Below, in pieces: positions 26,998-40,916 of a stretch of DNA of 64,000 nt (positions are counted from its first letter, which is position 1; every line of letters begins with the position of its first letter). A model generated the notes under the pieces. It was given only the letters and a program-made list of their open reading frames with translations, made no database searches and had not been told where the DNA came from. A program made the translations under genes and the position numbers. This DNA is from Tomocerus qinae (lineage: Eukaryota; Arthropoda; Collembola; Entomobryomorpha; Tomoceridae): contig CM034549.1 in the NCBI GenBank assembly GCA_020055645.1, positions 32,201,930 through 32,265,929 of the forward strand, written 5' to 3'.

Positions 26998-29900
26998 TGT
27001 GTAGGATGAGTGCAACTTAACTGCAATAATGCATTCAAATATTAGTCCTTCTAATTCGGTCTTTTTCAGCTCAGTGTGCACACTAACACTGTACTCACAT
27101 CCCTCACCGGCTTATCTCATACCCTCCCTACAGTAAATTGTCAGAGAAAAACATTTAAAAGCTATGTATATCTTTATCTTCGTTAGGTACAGCAACGTCC
27201 TTTAAGTTCACTCTGTATTCTTGCTACACTAATACAGCAAGCAGGATACAATTTCTAATCTTAACGATAAGGCAGTGAGTTAAGGATTGTATTTTTTGCA
27301 CTGACTGTGCAAAATGCAATAGTTGCAATGCATTGGAAATCCTTCGAGACATTCCAACCAACTTCAAGTGGCAAAGTGAAGCAACCTTAATAATGCAGCA
27401 ATTAGGATAGGAAGAACTCTCAATGTATATTCTGCAGAGCCAATAAATGCAAATGCACTAAGGAATTTAGACATAGTCAGTAATTATAATGTATATAGGG
27501 CACATCAACACAACTTCGGAATGGGAATGAGTGCATAACTTACATAGGGCATGAACTAACAATAACTAAGCCTAATTTACGGCTGTCTGTTTGGATTTTG
27601 TACTCTAGAGCTCAATTTATACTGTAGATACACATTCCATTGTTTCCCGTTGCAAACTTTCGATACATAAACGCTTGTTTTTGTTTTGTATGCCTAATAA
27701 TATTTAGCACGAGATAGGTAGGGCTATATTTATTCTTAATCCAAGGAGCGGTATAAAGACGGACAAAAAATTGAGTGTGGTTGAATAGATAGAAATGGGC
27801 AATACTAAATATTAAAGTTAATGTTTGCTTGTCAATCTCCTATCACTTTATATTCATGACAGACAGGTTGGAGCTAGAGATAAAGTAAGCCAAGTACGAC
27901 CGAACTCTGAACTGATCCTACGTAATAGCAGAGATATTAAATAAAAAAATTGCATCGTACGAGCACACTCTCCATTTTACTATTCAGCATGTTGCATTCC
28001 TTGTTGTGCACCTTAATACATAATAATAAGTATTTTATGATATATCTATTTGTACTTGCTAACAGCTCTGAGCACACGAATCACATAAAATGATATATAA
28101 GATGTAATGGCATTGTTGAAGCCGAAATGAGAATCATAACTCATAATGGCCTAACCTTCTATTAATTCGTGTGGCTACGTTACCTTACTTCACTGTACCA
28201 AACTTGAGTAAGTTGCAATTTAGCGCTTGCTAAGCGTTTGGTAAGAACTTACTCCATACATACATATCGTAGGCTGTACGTATAGGTATAGTATAGGTAT
28301 GTCAGACTGGATTACGACATAGCGACATTAGGCACAAGGTAATACTAAAAGTAGGCAAAGACATGATTACATTGACTTTGATTATTGCACATTGCACGTT
28401 ATCTTTTATCTAGTGTACATACATAAACCACACCATACTATTTATTTTCCCTTGTCTTCAGATATCTTGCTGCCTGGCTCTCTTCTGTCTGTCTGTCTAG
28501 TCCTCCAAACTTGTTCTCTCGTATTTTTTCCTTGATACTGACTAGCTGTGTACTTGCAATTGGCAGATTATAAATAATATCGCCTACCGTATGCGATGTG
28601 TGAACCAGATTTTCGTTTACCTGTTCTCCCTATGTTTATGTGTCTATTGTGTATATTATTTAGCCTGAAGTGAATGGATGTACAGAGCATTAATCAGCTA
28701 ATAAACTTACGCTCAGTCCATCTTTGGACCTCTGCCTGCTTATAATATGATTTGCTTTGTTTTGTCTGGCAGAGTCCCACTACTACTTACTTACTTACTT
28801 AATACTAGACTCCCTACTATAATATTTATTCATATTTACTGCCAGTTGTTTGCACGCAGAATTTTTCTTGGTCTCGAATACAAAGAGGAGCCGAAGGAAG
28901 AGGAGTAAATAGTAGATTGAATTCGAATCGAGTCAAGTGCAGAGCAGAGAAAACAAGTATAAATGTGTAGATACCTTGAATTCAAGTGAAGTCGATGAGC
29001 AAGTTTCCTTTGTATTGCATCTATCGAATTCGATTATGGCTCACAGCTGTATATGTAGACAAATTAAATCAGATCTATCTGAAAACAGGAAAATTCACCT
29101 TTGGCCAAGTGACTAGTCACTGCCACAACAAAGCTGACTACATGGAAGAAGACAACAAACTACAAAAACTCAATATTTTATTTCCACCTCCATCACTCAC
29201 TCATTTGATTTCAACGAACCTTTATTATGGACTTGAATGACCCTCTACACTTTACTTGAATACACTTGCACTACTCACAATAACTAACTAACTACCTACA
29301 CCAAGAACAACAACAGCAACTTTGCCAAATGTATAATTATTGTTTTAGACTCTCATCAACTCACTCACTCAGCTCAACAGCACAATAACAGTCACACGGA
29401 ATTCCCTAATAAAATATGCACACTGCTCCTAAGAACGAACCTCGGTCGCTCCGTTCTCCCTCTTCCTACTAAATACATACATCCTACAATTCTTTATTCA
29501 CTCCAACCACTACGACATACATACGACTGAGCACACTTACTTACATACGTTACTGATGATCATACGTTACGTTATGCTACATCGACTGCAGTACATCACA
29601 TCAGCTTATTACCGAGCTACTACCACATACTTACATCCACTATTATAACTACGTACTAACACGTAGCAAGTATAAATAAGTACGTACGGGACAAACACAA
29701 GAGTGCACTCCAACTACTTATATATAACTAAGTAAGTAACTAAAGCAATATAAAGTTCGGTGACTTTGTTAGTTAACTGGCTGAACTGGCATGGCATGGA
29801 GTTGCTGGTCTGGATTCAGGTAAATTAGATTGAGAATACTCACAACAATCAGTTAAATTGTTTTTTAAGGTGAGTTTAGTTTTCTTATTAGTTTAGTTTA

Positions 29901-30343
29901 GCAGTATTAGTTAGAAAAGTAGTTGGACAGTGTGCTCACGTGGCAAGCCGGCTACTGAACTGACTTTGCTTCGTTTATCTATCTAAAACGAGCAGCTCTA
30001 TGCTTATCAGCATGCATAATACAGGCATATACAGGTTTTGTACTTGTACTGCTATTACCACAACAGTCAACCACTTATTCAGAATAGAATAATAATAATA
30101 ATGGAGTGAACTCTTTCAATGGTATGGAGAGATAGGTGAGAGATAAGCCGGGATCACAACTTACAATTAAATGCTGAACAAGTCGCTCGTCTGGACGGGC
30201 CTATCTACTACATAGTCTAATAGGCATAGGAGACTGAGTCTGATCCTCCTCTGTATTATGCAATTGCTGCACTCTCCGTGGATGAATTAATCAGCAATAT
30301 TATGCACGAAGAACAAAGGTGGGCGAGTGTTCATAAAACTTAC

Positions 30344-30510
30344 ATATTGTTAGTCCTCGGGACATCGATGGAGGCAGTTTGTTGGTTACGCTTCCGGTCC
30401 GTTACATCAGCTAGCCGAGCAAAGTCAAAGTCCTGTTCCTGGAGGCGAGCGGATTTCCGGGACTCGAGCAAGCGGACCTCGTCCAACTTCTTCGTCAGGT
30501 CAAATGGAAT
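30344..30510 (-). CDS. Glut4EF: Coding exon 2: charged segment ending in SIDVP
   Basis: The exon gives residues 127-181 plus two bases of codon 182, from acceptor ttgattag|ATTCCA to donor AATAT|gtaagt (consensus donor, phase 2). It starts in phase 0, matching exon 1. The peptide begins IPFDLTKKLDEVRLLESRK, is rich in Lys, Arg, Glu and Asp with helix-forming spacing, and continues through DFDFARLADVTDRKRNQQ to TASIDVPR. The SIDVP motif followed by basic residues is found in ZNF395 (SIDVPKRKS), just before the SLSCSP segment, which supports both frame and order. The split codon joins with exon 3 as Met. The basic stretches could contribute to nuclear import, which is inference. GC content is clearly above that of the flanking introns. 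Confidence 0.88.
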
Positions 30511-33500
30511 CTAATCAAAAGAATAAAATAACATATGTACTCATTTATACACACAAGTCAAAGTCAACCTGGTCAGACCCCAATCCTGTAGTTTAGCTAC
30601 TAAATACGCTGCATATATTACATAAACTCATTAATCATCAGTCCGGGAGAAACGGGACACAATAAACTCAAATTAAATGGAATGGAGTGAATAGCTACAC
30701 TCTGCTTGTTTGAGTCATGATTATCATCGTCATTATTATGAATTTTATCTGCTTTACTACTCCTCTGGCTTTGTTAGTCAAACAAAGCTTGGCTGTAGCT
30801 AACTGCACACCCATATAAAATGCCAGTATGACTTGGCTTGACTTAGCTGGGCTCAGGTATTCATGCGACTACACAATCGGTCATTAATGTGCCCATTTGT
30901 GGTCACTTTTCTCTCACACGTTACATTTTGTGTAACACACTTGATTACTAATGTATTATAAGTACAACTACTTACTTTCCTACTGCGATCAAATTCCATC
31001 TCACAAACACGTACAGTCATAATTGTCATAATGGCCACGCCATAATCATCCATTCCATCCGTCCGTTTTCTATAAAATAATGCTCTCTGACAATGAGTCC
31101 AACCCTTCAACACACTATACTACTAATAGTATACCCTAATCTTCCATCTCTATGTGTAACACATACGTTGAGTCGAAAACCCAGAAAAACAGACTCCAAG
31201 TACTGAAGAAATATAAATTTGCAATTTTACTACTTCGTAGCACAACAACATAATGTTAATAATCATAAAAGTATTCATAGCAAAGTAGATTTGGAATTGA
31301 ATGCCTTGTGTCCCTTTCTCCACCGAAAACTCTTACATAGGCATTGTCGTATTGTATTTTCAAGATATAGGATAAGGATAATAGTTGCTACATTAAAGCT
31401 AGTTAGAACGTACATGTTATTTCTCAACAGATTCATGTCACAGCGTAATGTGTAGAGCAATAAATCGTGTATCTATAGCCCATACTCACGCATCACTAAA
31501 AGGAGCTAGGAAAGCGCTTAGTCAAGTAGTATAGTTAAATGCAGCATAATAGAAGTCTAAAAAATCTTTACAAGTCGAGGAGTGAAGAAATGCATAGATA
31601 GATACAGGAGAAGATGTACCATACCATCGTAAGTGTAGGAAACAAGTGATTTCGCAACCGTCCAAACTCGTTTCACTCTTCTTCATTTAGCCAATACATG
31701 ATTCACTACTTGTAAACATTGAGTATGAGTGATGCTGATTGTACAACGCAGTAACATAAATAGCGACCGAACCAATTCAATGCGCTATGTGGCAATCTGC
31801 TCACAAAACTCGAAAATGCAGGAACCCGCTATACACAAACAAATGTCTTTTTCTCTGTATATACTACACAGTTCTTTATGTCTTGTGAGATCGCTGTTCA
31901 AGATTGAAGAAAAGGAAAAGGAACGGACCTCAATAGTAAATTGCCAACGCAAATTTAAACCGTGACACATAATTCCACAGTAAATTTTGTATTCCAAAAG
32001 AGCGTATAAATATTATCGACTTTTATTGCACATTTCTTGTATTTACTATAGTGTTGGGTGTTTACCCGCTACTCGCTTCTACTATAGCAAGCCCACCATC
32101 CATGATTCACATAAAAAGTCGTATTACGACAATAACTATTAATATTAACCTAACTAGGCTTACAAAAAAACCACATACATAAGCTTTATGTACGTCAGTC
32201 GTATCAGCATTAGTCATAATGACGTATCTTGAGTTTTAGTGAGTTAGCTGAGTATTACCTACCTCTATGATAATCATAATAATTATTATTAATACAACAT
32301 CATAAAGGATATCAGGGGATCTCAAAGCAAAGAGAAGCGTTCAGAGTGTTCATTAGAAATGAAATGCTTTCATTCGCGACAAGAGGCTGCTGCCTACTTG
32401 TCCAAATGACCATTACATTTGCACTATTCTGTGACGAAGATGCCGTTGCGTTGCCACAACGCATAAGTCATAAAGCTACGCCACAATCTCAACTCTACGT
32501 TCCTTGTGATAGTTCACTTACACACAACTCAATAAGTGTTACTACAACCAAAGTAAAAACAAAGCCATTATGTTATGTGGTACACATTTACTATATAGTA
32601 GTAGTAGGTACAGGTAAATGTACTGTGTAGTTGTATTCCAGTAGTGAGTGGTTAGTAAAATCAACTACTAGGCATTGCCATTACGATATTGCTCCCATAC
32701 TGCACATGAAAGTAGAAAAAGTCATTTGACCAGCTCTGCTAGTAACTTACGATGATGCTGTATCATAGAAAAATGCTAAAAGTTGAAATCTCTCCACCAT
32801 CCAATAATCAAGTTACTCTAGCCAACCGAAGGAAGCCAAGCCACAATTTTACTATTGTTTGAACTCACATACAATATAATTAAGATAGATAATACATATC
32901 CCGTATAGTTATGTGCACGAAGCTATATACCTATCACTTACCTACTACTGTACTTTGAGTATTGCTGCCTCTAACTAAGTACAATAAAGTAAGAAATCTG
33001 CTAACAAGATTTGATCAGATTTTGCGTATGCGAAATTTATATGGAGAGTATTAAAATCTCTATAGCCGTATGATATATCTGAGAAATGTTTTTATTTCTA
33101 TGTAGCCTAATGGGTATCGTTTACTCAACTATATAGTATAGTTTTTTGCGATTGACTAGCCAACGAAACCTGAGCAAGTGTTCGTCTTTCTGCAATATAG
33201 ATTGGCAAACCATAGCAAAAGGAGCAAGAAACAAGTGAAAAAGTAATACGTAGCTCAACTACAGTTGTTTGTGCAGTGTGTAAAGTACGTTTTTATTTTT
33301 ATTCAATATCTGCACGTACTACTATGTGTATTTATGAGTTGCAATCTTATATCCTATTATGATGAAGTATAAACACTATAAAGTATCTACTATATACTAA
33401 ATACGATGGTATTAACTAGAATAAGTGATAGGATATACGAAAGAGATAATGCATTGCACTCGACTACGCTACGGTTGAAAATACATACTCTCGTAGTCGT

Positions 33501-36500
33501 AGTACGAGAACTCACTTACTACTACGCAGTAGTAGGAGTCTTTACAACTGTATCGCATTGTGGAGAAGAAGTGCCAGTACAACTTTACCGGCGACGACGA
33601 CTGGTTTATCAACAATAAACAACATAAACATGGGATGGAAGGAAATCCAACTAATGTCCATAGTCCATAGCACTTTGCCTCTGCATGCTAAGACGTTGAG
33701 GATGAGTTCGGCTGCGAATAATGAGGGCTGTGGAAAGATTATGCGATGAAGGAAACAATCCCGTTAGTCATGTCTTCGAGGAGCACCGATATATACATAT
33801 CTAACCTGTACTCTTCTATCTGCTAATATATTAATGTAACTCTTCTCTGGCAAAACAAAACCAAAGTGGAGGATGTTACGTTAGTCAGGAGAACACTCTG
33901 CCAATTTCTAATGCAGAAGCACTGCACAACAAGAAGTAAGACAAGGTAATGGGCATTAGCATAGCAGTGCCGTTTCGTTTCATTGCTTTGACTAGCACAT
34001 CTTTCTCGTATTTATACATGTACTTATACTTGTCGTAGTGTAATACCTACACACATATCCCTAATGTTTAATGTAAATGCAAATTCTCAACTCTCTCACC
34101 TCATCTTCTCTTATAAATTCATTTCGTTTGGCTGTGAAGCAAAGTTAAAGATATTAGACACTTTACTCACTCCATCAACTCGTAAAACTATTAAGTATTA
34201 ACTTTTGGCAGACACGCATTATTATTACTTGCAGTACACATGCAATATTTCATCTCATGTAGGGTACCCTTTATTATGAGCTGTCGCAAAACAGACAAAC
34301 AGTTGCAGTGCGTACATACAATAGGTAGGTAGTAGTTCTTGTATGTAATAAGTACACTAACTAACACAATGACGAAACTCACTTGGCTACTAAAAACACA
34401 ATTCTTTAATAACAATTAATAATTCTTAATCTATCCTAAAAAGAATACATTAAAATGCATTACGATGCAAACTAACTCTTTCCTTTTCTCCTCAAACTTT
34501 TCTTCCAACAACAAACAAATTTCTACTACCTACATTTTTCGAATCTCTCTGCTTGGTCCTCATATGAATGTGTTACACACGATAATACGTTTACGCATGC
34601 ACTGTGTAGCACTGTAATAAAAACAGTTAACACAGAGAGGAGAGTTAGTAGTAGAGATTTCCCGAAATCTTTCGTTGTGACTGCAGAGGATAACAATTAC
34701 GCCTAAATTACTAGACAACATTATTTTACTTGGTAAGCTGAACATGCACTCAGGAATATGTTTAACCAGTTTATCTGTCTTGCTCACTTAATTGTAAACA
34801 TGGGGAGAGGGGCTATTATAATTTAATAAGCATTAAATTACTAAAGCAATAGTAACAGTATCAGGAGTGCATTTTAAAAAGTTAAACAATAATAGGGATA
34901 GTATTATGTGAGAATATGTATACGCATTGGCACTTGGTCCAATTCACTGTTAATGGTAAACAGAGCAGAGTATAAAAGACCAGCTCATCCCATTAGCCAA
35001 GCAAAAGTAAAACATGAAATACAACAAGAATCCTACTGCTCACCGATTTTGGAGTCGTCTCTACTTTACATTGAACGTAATATGGAGCAAGAAAAGCAAG
35101 TTGACACAGGTCAAGTCAACTTCAACTCGCATTACAATTACAATCAGCAAGTGGTAATGTTTAAATGTTTATGCATTAGCTAGGATAGGATATAAAGTAG
35201 ACAGCACACATAAATCGCAAGGGGATCCTGCCTATACCTACTCATGTTAAATAGTCGACCCAAACTCAAATCAATATAACAGTACACCACATTAAAATCA
35301 TTGCGCCATGACCCCTCACTCACTCATACTAAAGACATAATAAACAAACACGCATAGGCATCATTTCATGTCTTCAATATGATAATGGACATGGAATTAG
35401 ACATACAGATGAGATAGATGGACAGAGATCCAAGAACTTGACTTTATGTCACTCTAACGCTTGATTTCATATCTAGCGTTACTATGAAAAAGGAAAAATT
35501 ACATGGTAATGAATGTCATTCATTTCTCATTACAAATGGAATAGATGTGAAATAAATCTTTTCTGACTCAGAAATATGAAACTGATTGTGACTATAAAGA
35601 CTGTCACATTTAGCTTATATCTATATAGTCTATATTAGATATATAATGATATAACTACATTGTATAGTATATACCTAAATGTTTATAATGCTATTACTAT
35701 CATTCATAACATGAACTAACGTAACCCTAGACATTCATATCAATAAAAACTAAATATTTGTACAGCGTAGTGCAGCACAGCTTATAATTATCTATACTTA
35801 TAGAGAATGTAGACTTGAGATAGCACTTTGTATGTGGGTTTGGTTTGTTAGTTAATCTAGCTCATTGTTAGTGACGAGTATTGTTTTAAAGTGTATTCAG
35901 ATACTCAGTTTGTCTCATGATTAGACATTCCACACTATCCACACCACAATTGAAATTACAAATAGGGAAAACAAACGAGATACTAGTTTCCATTTGGCTA
36001 GTATGTTTGTCCACACCATAATTTATTGCAGGCGATTTATAATTTGCTACGAAGTGAGTAAAACAGAATCAATAGACAAATGACCTGCACTTTAAACAAG
36101 CCTCTTTATGACCCTTTCGAACATAATGCTGAGGAAATGCTAAACTACATTATTGTCTACTATCTTCCGCAATGCATTGTGTTTCTGCAAAATATTATCA
36201 GAACATTATCGCAAAACAACAGAACGACCCACATGAGGAATATCTACACACAACATAAAAATAGCAGTAAACTAAAGCAAAAGTTTTAAATAAATAACAT
36301 TCCGTGCCACATAAGAAAGTTTTCTGTCCGCTCCGGTTGAAGTGTGCCTATATTATGTTTTCCTATGGAATTTCAAAGGAGGAGAGAAATCAGTTTTATT
36401 TATTGAAAGCATCGCTGGAGTTAGACAGTGCATGGAACTATACTTAAATGGTACATGATGGACAACAGTTCAGTGGCACGTTGTGGCATGAAATGTCGAA

Positions 36501-39500
36501 AGAATATTGCGTGCCATAAAACACAATAAAGTGATGACCGCTACTGTGTTAAAATATAGAGCGTACAATTACAGTAAGGTATTAGGTAAGGTAATGCCAG
36601 GCAATTCAACAAACAGAAAAATACAACAACAGCATTGAAACAAGTCACTGTCATGTTCATGTCAGTCAGTTCAGAATTATTTCGGGGTTATCCTGGTTTA
36701 TTCTCCTCAATGAACGGTAATTGGATTGAAACTGCGTCGTGCCTTGTAGATACGCCATGAGTATAACTATTTCATTAGTGACACTAAAAAGTTTCCAGAA
36801 CTCTTTTCCTTTAATAAATAGAACTTATATCACAGCCCTTGGCTATGGCATAAATAAAGTAGTCTAGTATATAATTGTACGTTCAATTTGATTACTGTGG
36901 ACATTTTGACAAACCACAAAATAAGAGCAACGTAATAAGCATGTATCACTTACTCACAGTATTTACTACACACACGGTATACGTAGTGCTTACGTGCAGA
37001 AAACCGTACTACGTAGTATATTTTGCAGAAAAGGAGCTAGCTGCTGGAATTATTAACTTGGATAAACAGTATTTATGCCTAGGTACCTATAACCTACCTC
37101 TCCGTGAAACAATTTTCCGGTAAAGGTCACTGACGTCGCACGCTGTCCATCATCATGCAACAGTAAGAGTCAAAGTCTGACTCAGAATTAGTGAACAATA
37201 AATGCTGCAGAGGATAACAAGAAAATTAGTACATTTCTATAGATATACATTGCACTACATACAATGAATGATGAAGCTAGTATTTAACACCATGCAACAC
37301 TACCAAACGGTATCGTTGTGGCTTCATCACAACAAAATGTGTATAGCATGGAGTGGAAGTAAACTCCCGAACCAAAATAATATTATACTGCTGAGATTGC
37401 TATTTATTTCATCTATCAGTAGTTAAGCTACGATATACTAAATAATGCATTTGCTCTCAGATTTAACATGAACTGGACTTGATTTTTTCTTTCATTAGAG
37501 AGAGAGTCGACAGCTTGTAATAGGGAGCGAGGTGAGGTGGCTGCATGGCGAATAGAGATTAGATGATCGCAAGTTGATAAACATGAAAAGAATAGATAGA
37601 AGAGGTAAATTGCTGCGAGTTTAGTTTACATTACGTTATGTTGGAGTTGAATGGAAGCAAGCCAAAGTAACAATGCTTCGGGGTCAAAATGGTCAAAACA
37701 TATCATCGTATTATGTATACCCATTATGCTTCATGAGCATGAACAGTGAGTAAACAACTTCACTCGGAGTCAAATAACTCTACGAACCGGTGTATCTCTC
37801 ATCCTGCCTGCCTCTTCTCTTTCGTTCTCTTTATGGCTCAAAGTTGAGCTCTGAGCCGAATATATTTTACTTTTCTGTTGCTCGCATTTGGCTAATCTTC
37901 TTTTACCTATTCTCTTTCTATTTACGATCATCTGGAAACTGCAGAAAAGCCTTTAGCTCCACAGCTGCTCCTTCCTCCGTATTTATTATGTACATACATT
38001 GCCACAATTCCTAATCCTCCCATAATTATCCCCAAGTGCCATTTTCACCTTTTTCACACACAAGTATTTTTGTACTCATGTTCTCACAATCACTATTCTT
38101 TTGAATATTAAAAAGACCAAAGGAAGTCTTTAACTCGGCAGGGTGATTATCCTGTGCCAGCCTGGCATATTTAGCTTTGGCCTGTGCCTCTCCTTTTTTT
38201 CTCGAATTTTTAGGAAGATCGTTTAAAGAACATAAATGATGGAGCATCTGCTAGAGTTGCTGTACAAGGTACATCTGGACTCCAGAGGAAATACTACATA
38301 TACATAATCTGTTTGATCGCCATTTGGCAGCTTGACTTTGAGTCCAGTGACTGCACTTCTATCATTATCAGTCCAACTCAAATAATTTCCAGAAAAATTT
38401 AATTGTAATTTCCCAGAGGTAGAAAAAAAGATTCCACGTATCCCAATATCTCTATCATCACCATTACACTCGTGCCAACCGGTGTTTTACATTTTATCCA
38501 CACCATCTTACTACGTACTTAGTATGGAGGAGCACTCTGCATAGCTACAAGAAACAACTACGTAGTAGTGTATACTTAGGTACATGGTCGTCGTCACTCG
38601 GCTGCTTTAGTTTAGCCTTGCCAGGTTGTTCAGCTAAAGCAATCCAGTTCATTATAATGCAAGAAGAGCAGAAAAGAGAGCAGCCTGAGAAAAGGGCATT
38701 GTTCGACCGGCTTATGAGCGCGCTCAGCTGAGAAAGCATGTATTTACTGCAAAAAACGGGTTGGCTCCCAGCAACCAGAGCAAGTATACAGTCTTGAGAG
38801 AGCACGTTGCACATGTACTAGCAACGACATTGAAATGAGTAACTTACTCGTACCTTTCTTCTGCCCCGCATCCCTCGCACTGACTCTCGCAATCCTCTGT
38901 AGCCATACTAAAAGTATTTCGAGGAGTTTCACTTCCTATCCCCAAAATCCTATTATATGCAGCCTGGTCCTCCTGTCCTCCTTCTGCCACACCACACATC
39001 CCATCATTACATCTACACTACATAACAACACGTTCCACCGTCTTTCTCCTATACTGTTGCTATACAAAAAGACCCTGCCCGAGTCGTCGTGTACATTGAT
39101 GTGGTGCAGTCTATCTTCCCTATTATCATCTCCAAATTCTCTTCCTTCCTTTATTTGTACATGCGCCTTGAGGACAACAACCGAATTGCGCACGAAATTC
39201 AGGCCAACTTACAGAACGAGAGTAAACACCAGAAAAGCCGACTTTCGGATATTCTCCTTCCCAGTTTACACAGATTTCTCTCATTCCTCACTCTCAATAC
39301 AACAGAATTGCACAGTTATTCTCCTTCCATTTCAGGACTCAATATTGCTTATACCAATCTAATATAGATACACTCGTACCTATCTCCAAAAATCTAATTT
39401 CACATCTTGAATGTATTTTTAGGAAAAGATAATTCGATACACTTTACATACTATGCTGAAATATGATTGATATATCGTACATGGTATATCTATAGTGGTC

Positions 39501-40532
39501 AAAAAATTATTTCTATTACTTTTATGCAGATCAATACGGATTGCAAAAAATGGCCTTTGCAGTCCAATAAGATAAAAGAGGATTTACTGCAAGGCAATCA
39601 GAAAATATTTTTCTGTCACTACTGAAGTATTTTCCTAAGTTCTTATGCCTATTTAGCTATGGATTTTCTCATACGAGTCATACCATGCATGTTTGTACCT
39701 CAAACAATATATAACTTTATTATTGCTCAGCACCACTAATGTTATGCTCTACATAATAATTACTAGTACTTAGGACTAATAATGTACATTGACAAATTGC
39801 AGGGGTGCACAATGTAGATTATTTCAGTAGCATGTCAACTGCTACAAAATGACTCATGACTCATGATCTCATATCGCGTAGGAGTGTATAGCATACTAAA
39901 AGTACAAAGGTTGATAATAGGATAGGTACATAAGTAATTAACGTAAGGGCAAAGCCATAATTTAAAAAAGTTGGTAGTAGAAGAGTATTTAGTTGTGCCC
40001 GTATCTTGGTTTAAAAGACATTTCCAGATAACGAAGTAAAATGGTTTTATTCTTCGCTAATGTAAAAGTAGGCACGAACAACAATGCTCACCTCGATATG
40101 CTTTTACATAAATAGATAAGAAAGTAATATGTAAAGGTATTTATAGAGACAGCGCAAATGTAGTTAATTAAGTAGTTATATCCATCGAATGCACCTCACA
40201 CAAACGAGAAGAAGAGATAAAAATATAAAGCATAGCTAAGCCACGCCGTAAGTATAGATAATCACAGAGATTATAGTTGAAACGGCCTTAGCAATAAAGT
40301 CATTGGAAAAGTTGATTCAACTTAAAGTAACTTGAGAGTAAGGAGAATGAAATAGGTCAAAAGAAACGGGCCGTATGATTTATGGGTGACAAGTCCTACA
40401 ATGTACTTAACTCACTATCTACTGATAACCGGAGATTAGACAATAATAGTAATATACCTATAGTAAAGCATGTAGTAGTAAAGTATATTGATAGGTACGA
40501 AAAGTAAGTAAAGTAAAAGGAAACTTTGTTAC
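30511..40532 (-). other. Intron 1 of the Glut4EF-like gene (10.0 kb)
   Basis: This is AT-rich noncoding sequence between donor gtaaca and acceptor ttttgattag. No second gene could be supported. The least AT-rich part is about 38.0-39.4 kb, where both strands have overlapping open stretches of up to 175 codons and one strand is strongly pyrimidine-rich (see the separate entry). The remainder shows scattered TAC/GTA-rich palindromes and short T or A runs only. Confidence 0.7.
38835..39367. other. Unassigned open region inside intron 1, pyrimidine-rich on the plus strand
   Basis: Two overlapping plus-strand frames stay open here: 175 codons (38835-39362) and about 113 codons after a stop at 39023-39025, ending at 39367. 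A minus frame is open over 38936-39193. Base use differs from the flanks, with fewer A+T and C/T-rich on the plus strand. The shorter plus frame reads fairly protein-like (DPARVVVYIDVVQSIFP, then RLEDNNRIAHEIQANLQNES), while the longer is dominated by Ser, Leu, Thr and Pro, as expected from pyrimidine-rich DNA. I recognise no domain and see no convincing splice sites. It could be a decayed mobile element, a nested exon or chance; chance is quite possible for frames of this length. Confidence 0.2.
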
Positions 40533-40910
40533 CTCATTGGCGCTCTGCGGCAAGATATTGATGAGGACCTCATCAATCTGTGGCCGGTGGTAGACGACGG
40601 TTCCACAAACTTCCCTGCCGTTGTGTGTGACGAATGTCTTCTGTCCTGACCTGAGTTTGAGGCTGCTCACATTTCCAAAGCCCGGCCCGATAAGCTCACT
40701 CTCGGAGAATTCTCTGGTGTCTCCGGACTCGAAGCGAACCACATAGCGACTATTGGATGTGATGCCGGTATGGCAGTTGTGAAAACTGAGCTCGTCTGGA
40801 TTCTTCGACCCAATTATGACTCCCGGGTGGAAGAGGCCTGTCTCTTTGCAGGGCCCTGACACCCGTGTCCCTACAATGGACCTCTTGGCTAATCTCTTTC
40901 CGGCTGACAT
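40533..40910 (-). CDS. Glut4EF: Coding exon 1: start codon and DUF4772 N-terminal region
   Basis: The exon gives residues 1-126, from ATG at 40910 to donor GAG|gtaaca (phase 0). The start MSAGKRLAKRSIVGTRV parallels the vertebrate start (RRLGKRSLLGARV in ZNF395) and what I recall of insect homologues. The ATG has A at -3 (gaccATG). The frame stays open upstream as far as a TGA at 41034-41036, but no other ATG is available there; the leftmost in-frame start-like codon is only TTG at 40991. Visible blocks are FHPGVIIGSK, YVVRFESGDTREFSESELIGPGF (a charged stretch ending in the conserved LIGPGF) and LRSGQKTFVTHNGREVCGTV, followed by DEVLINIL. The beta-rich, Tudor-like pattern fits Pfam DUF4772, whose biochemical role I cannot state. 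The donor is weak at +5 (C), but the phase fits exon 2. Confidence 0.92.
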
Positions 40911-40916
40911 GGTCAC
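40905..40916 (-). promoter_or_regulatory. Translation start context of the Glut4EF-like gene
   Basis: The sequence reads cgtgaccATGtc on the minus strand, with A at -3, a favourable Kozak position. The family-conserved KRLAKRS block begins four residues later, which decides this start over any alternative. A possible 3' splice site (ttgttcgccaag) lies about 25 bases upstream, so the 5' untranslated part may begin just before the ATG or come from exons further right. Confidence 0.6.

Larger units (their letters stand above)
20708..30343 (-). other. Intron 2 of the Glut4EF-like gene (9.6 kb)
   Basis: AT-rich noncoding DNA lies between donor gtaagt and acceptor tgatttcag. I found no coding exon, RNA gene or long repeat. 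It includes an imperfect hairpin at 24092-24127, a (CTA)n run near 21840-21860 and a (GAGT)n run at 26978-26997. Open frames in it are short and have no recognisable content. Confidence 0.7.
1865..40910 (-). other. Glut4EF: Glut4EF/ZNF395/ZNF704-family gene, five 5' coding exons (3' end outside window)
   Basis: This is a gene-level entry for a minus-strand transcription factor. The five exons join with phases 0/0, 2/2, 1/1 and 2/2 and no internal stop, giving 386 complete codons plus one base. Domain order matches the family: DUF4772 region, SIDVP segment, AAMVLxSLSCSP segment, one C2H2 finger of the form FKCTWPGC...HVRYAHLG, then (D)HEEEFYYTEVE. Known family members (human SLC2A4RG/GEF, ZNF395/HDBP2, ZNF704; fly Glut4EF) are nuclear DNA-binding regulators, SLC2A4RG having been found as a GLUT4 promoter factor. 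The C-terminal C-clamp is not in the window, so the gene runs off the left edge. Intron sizes are 10,022, 9,636, 17,090 and 1,139 bp. The family call is firm; one-to-one orthology and any role in glucose transport in this animal are inference. Confidence 0.88.

Noticed and set aside
30278-30514. Plus-strand open frame across exon 2
   Set aside because: It is the opposite strand of a coding exon with clear homology, phases and splice sites on the minus strand.
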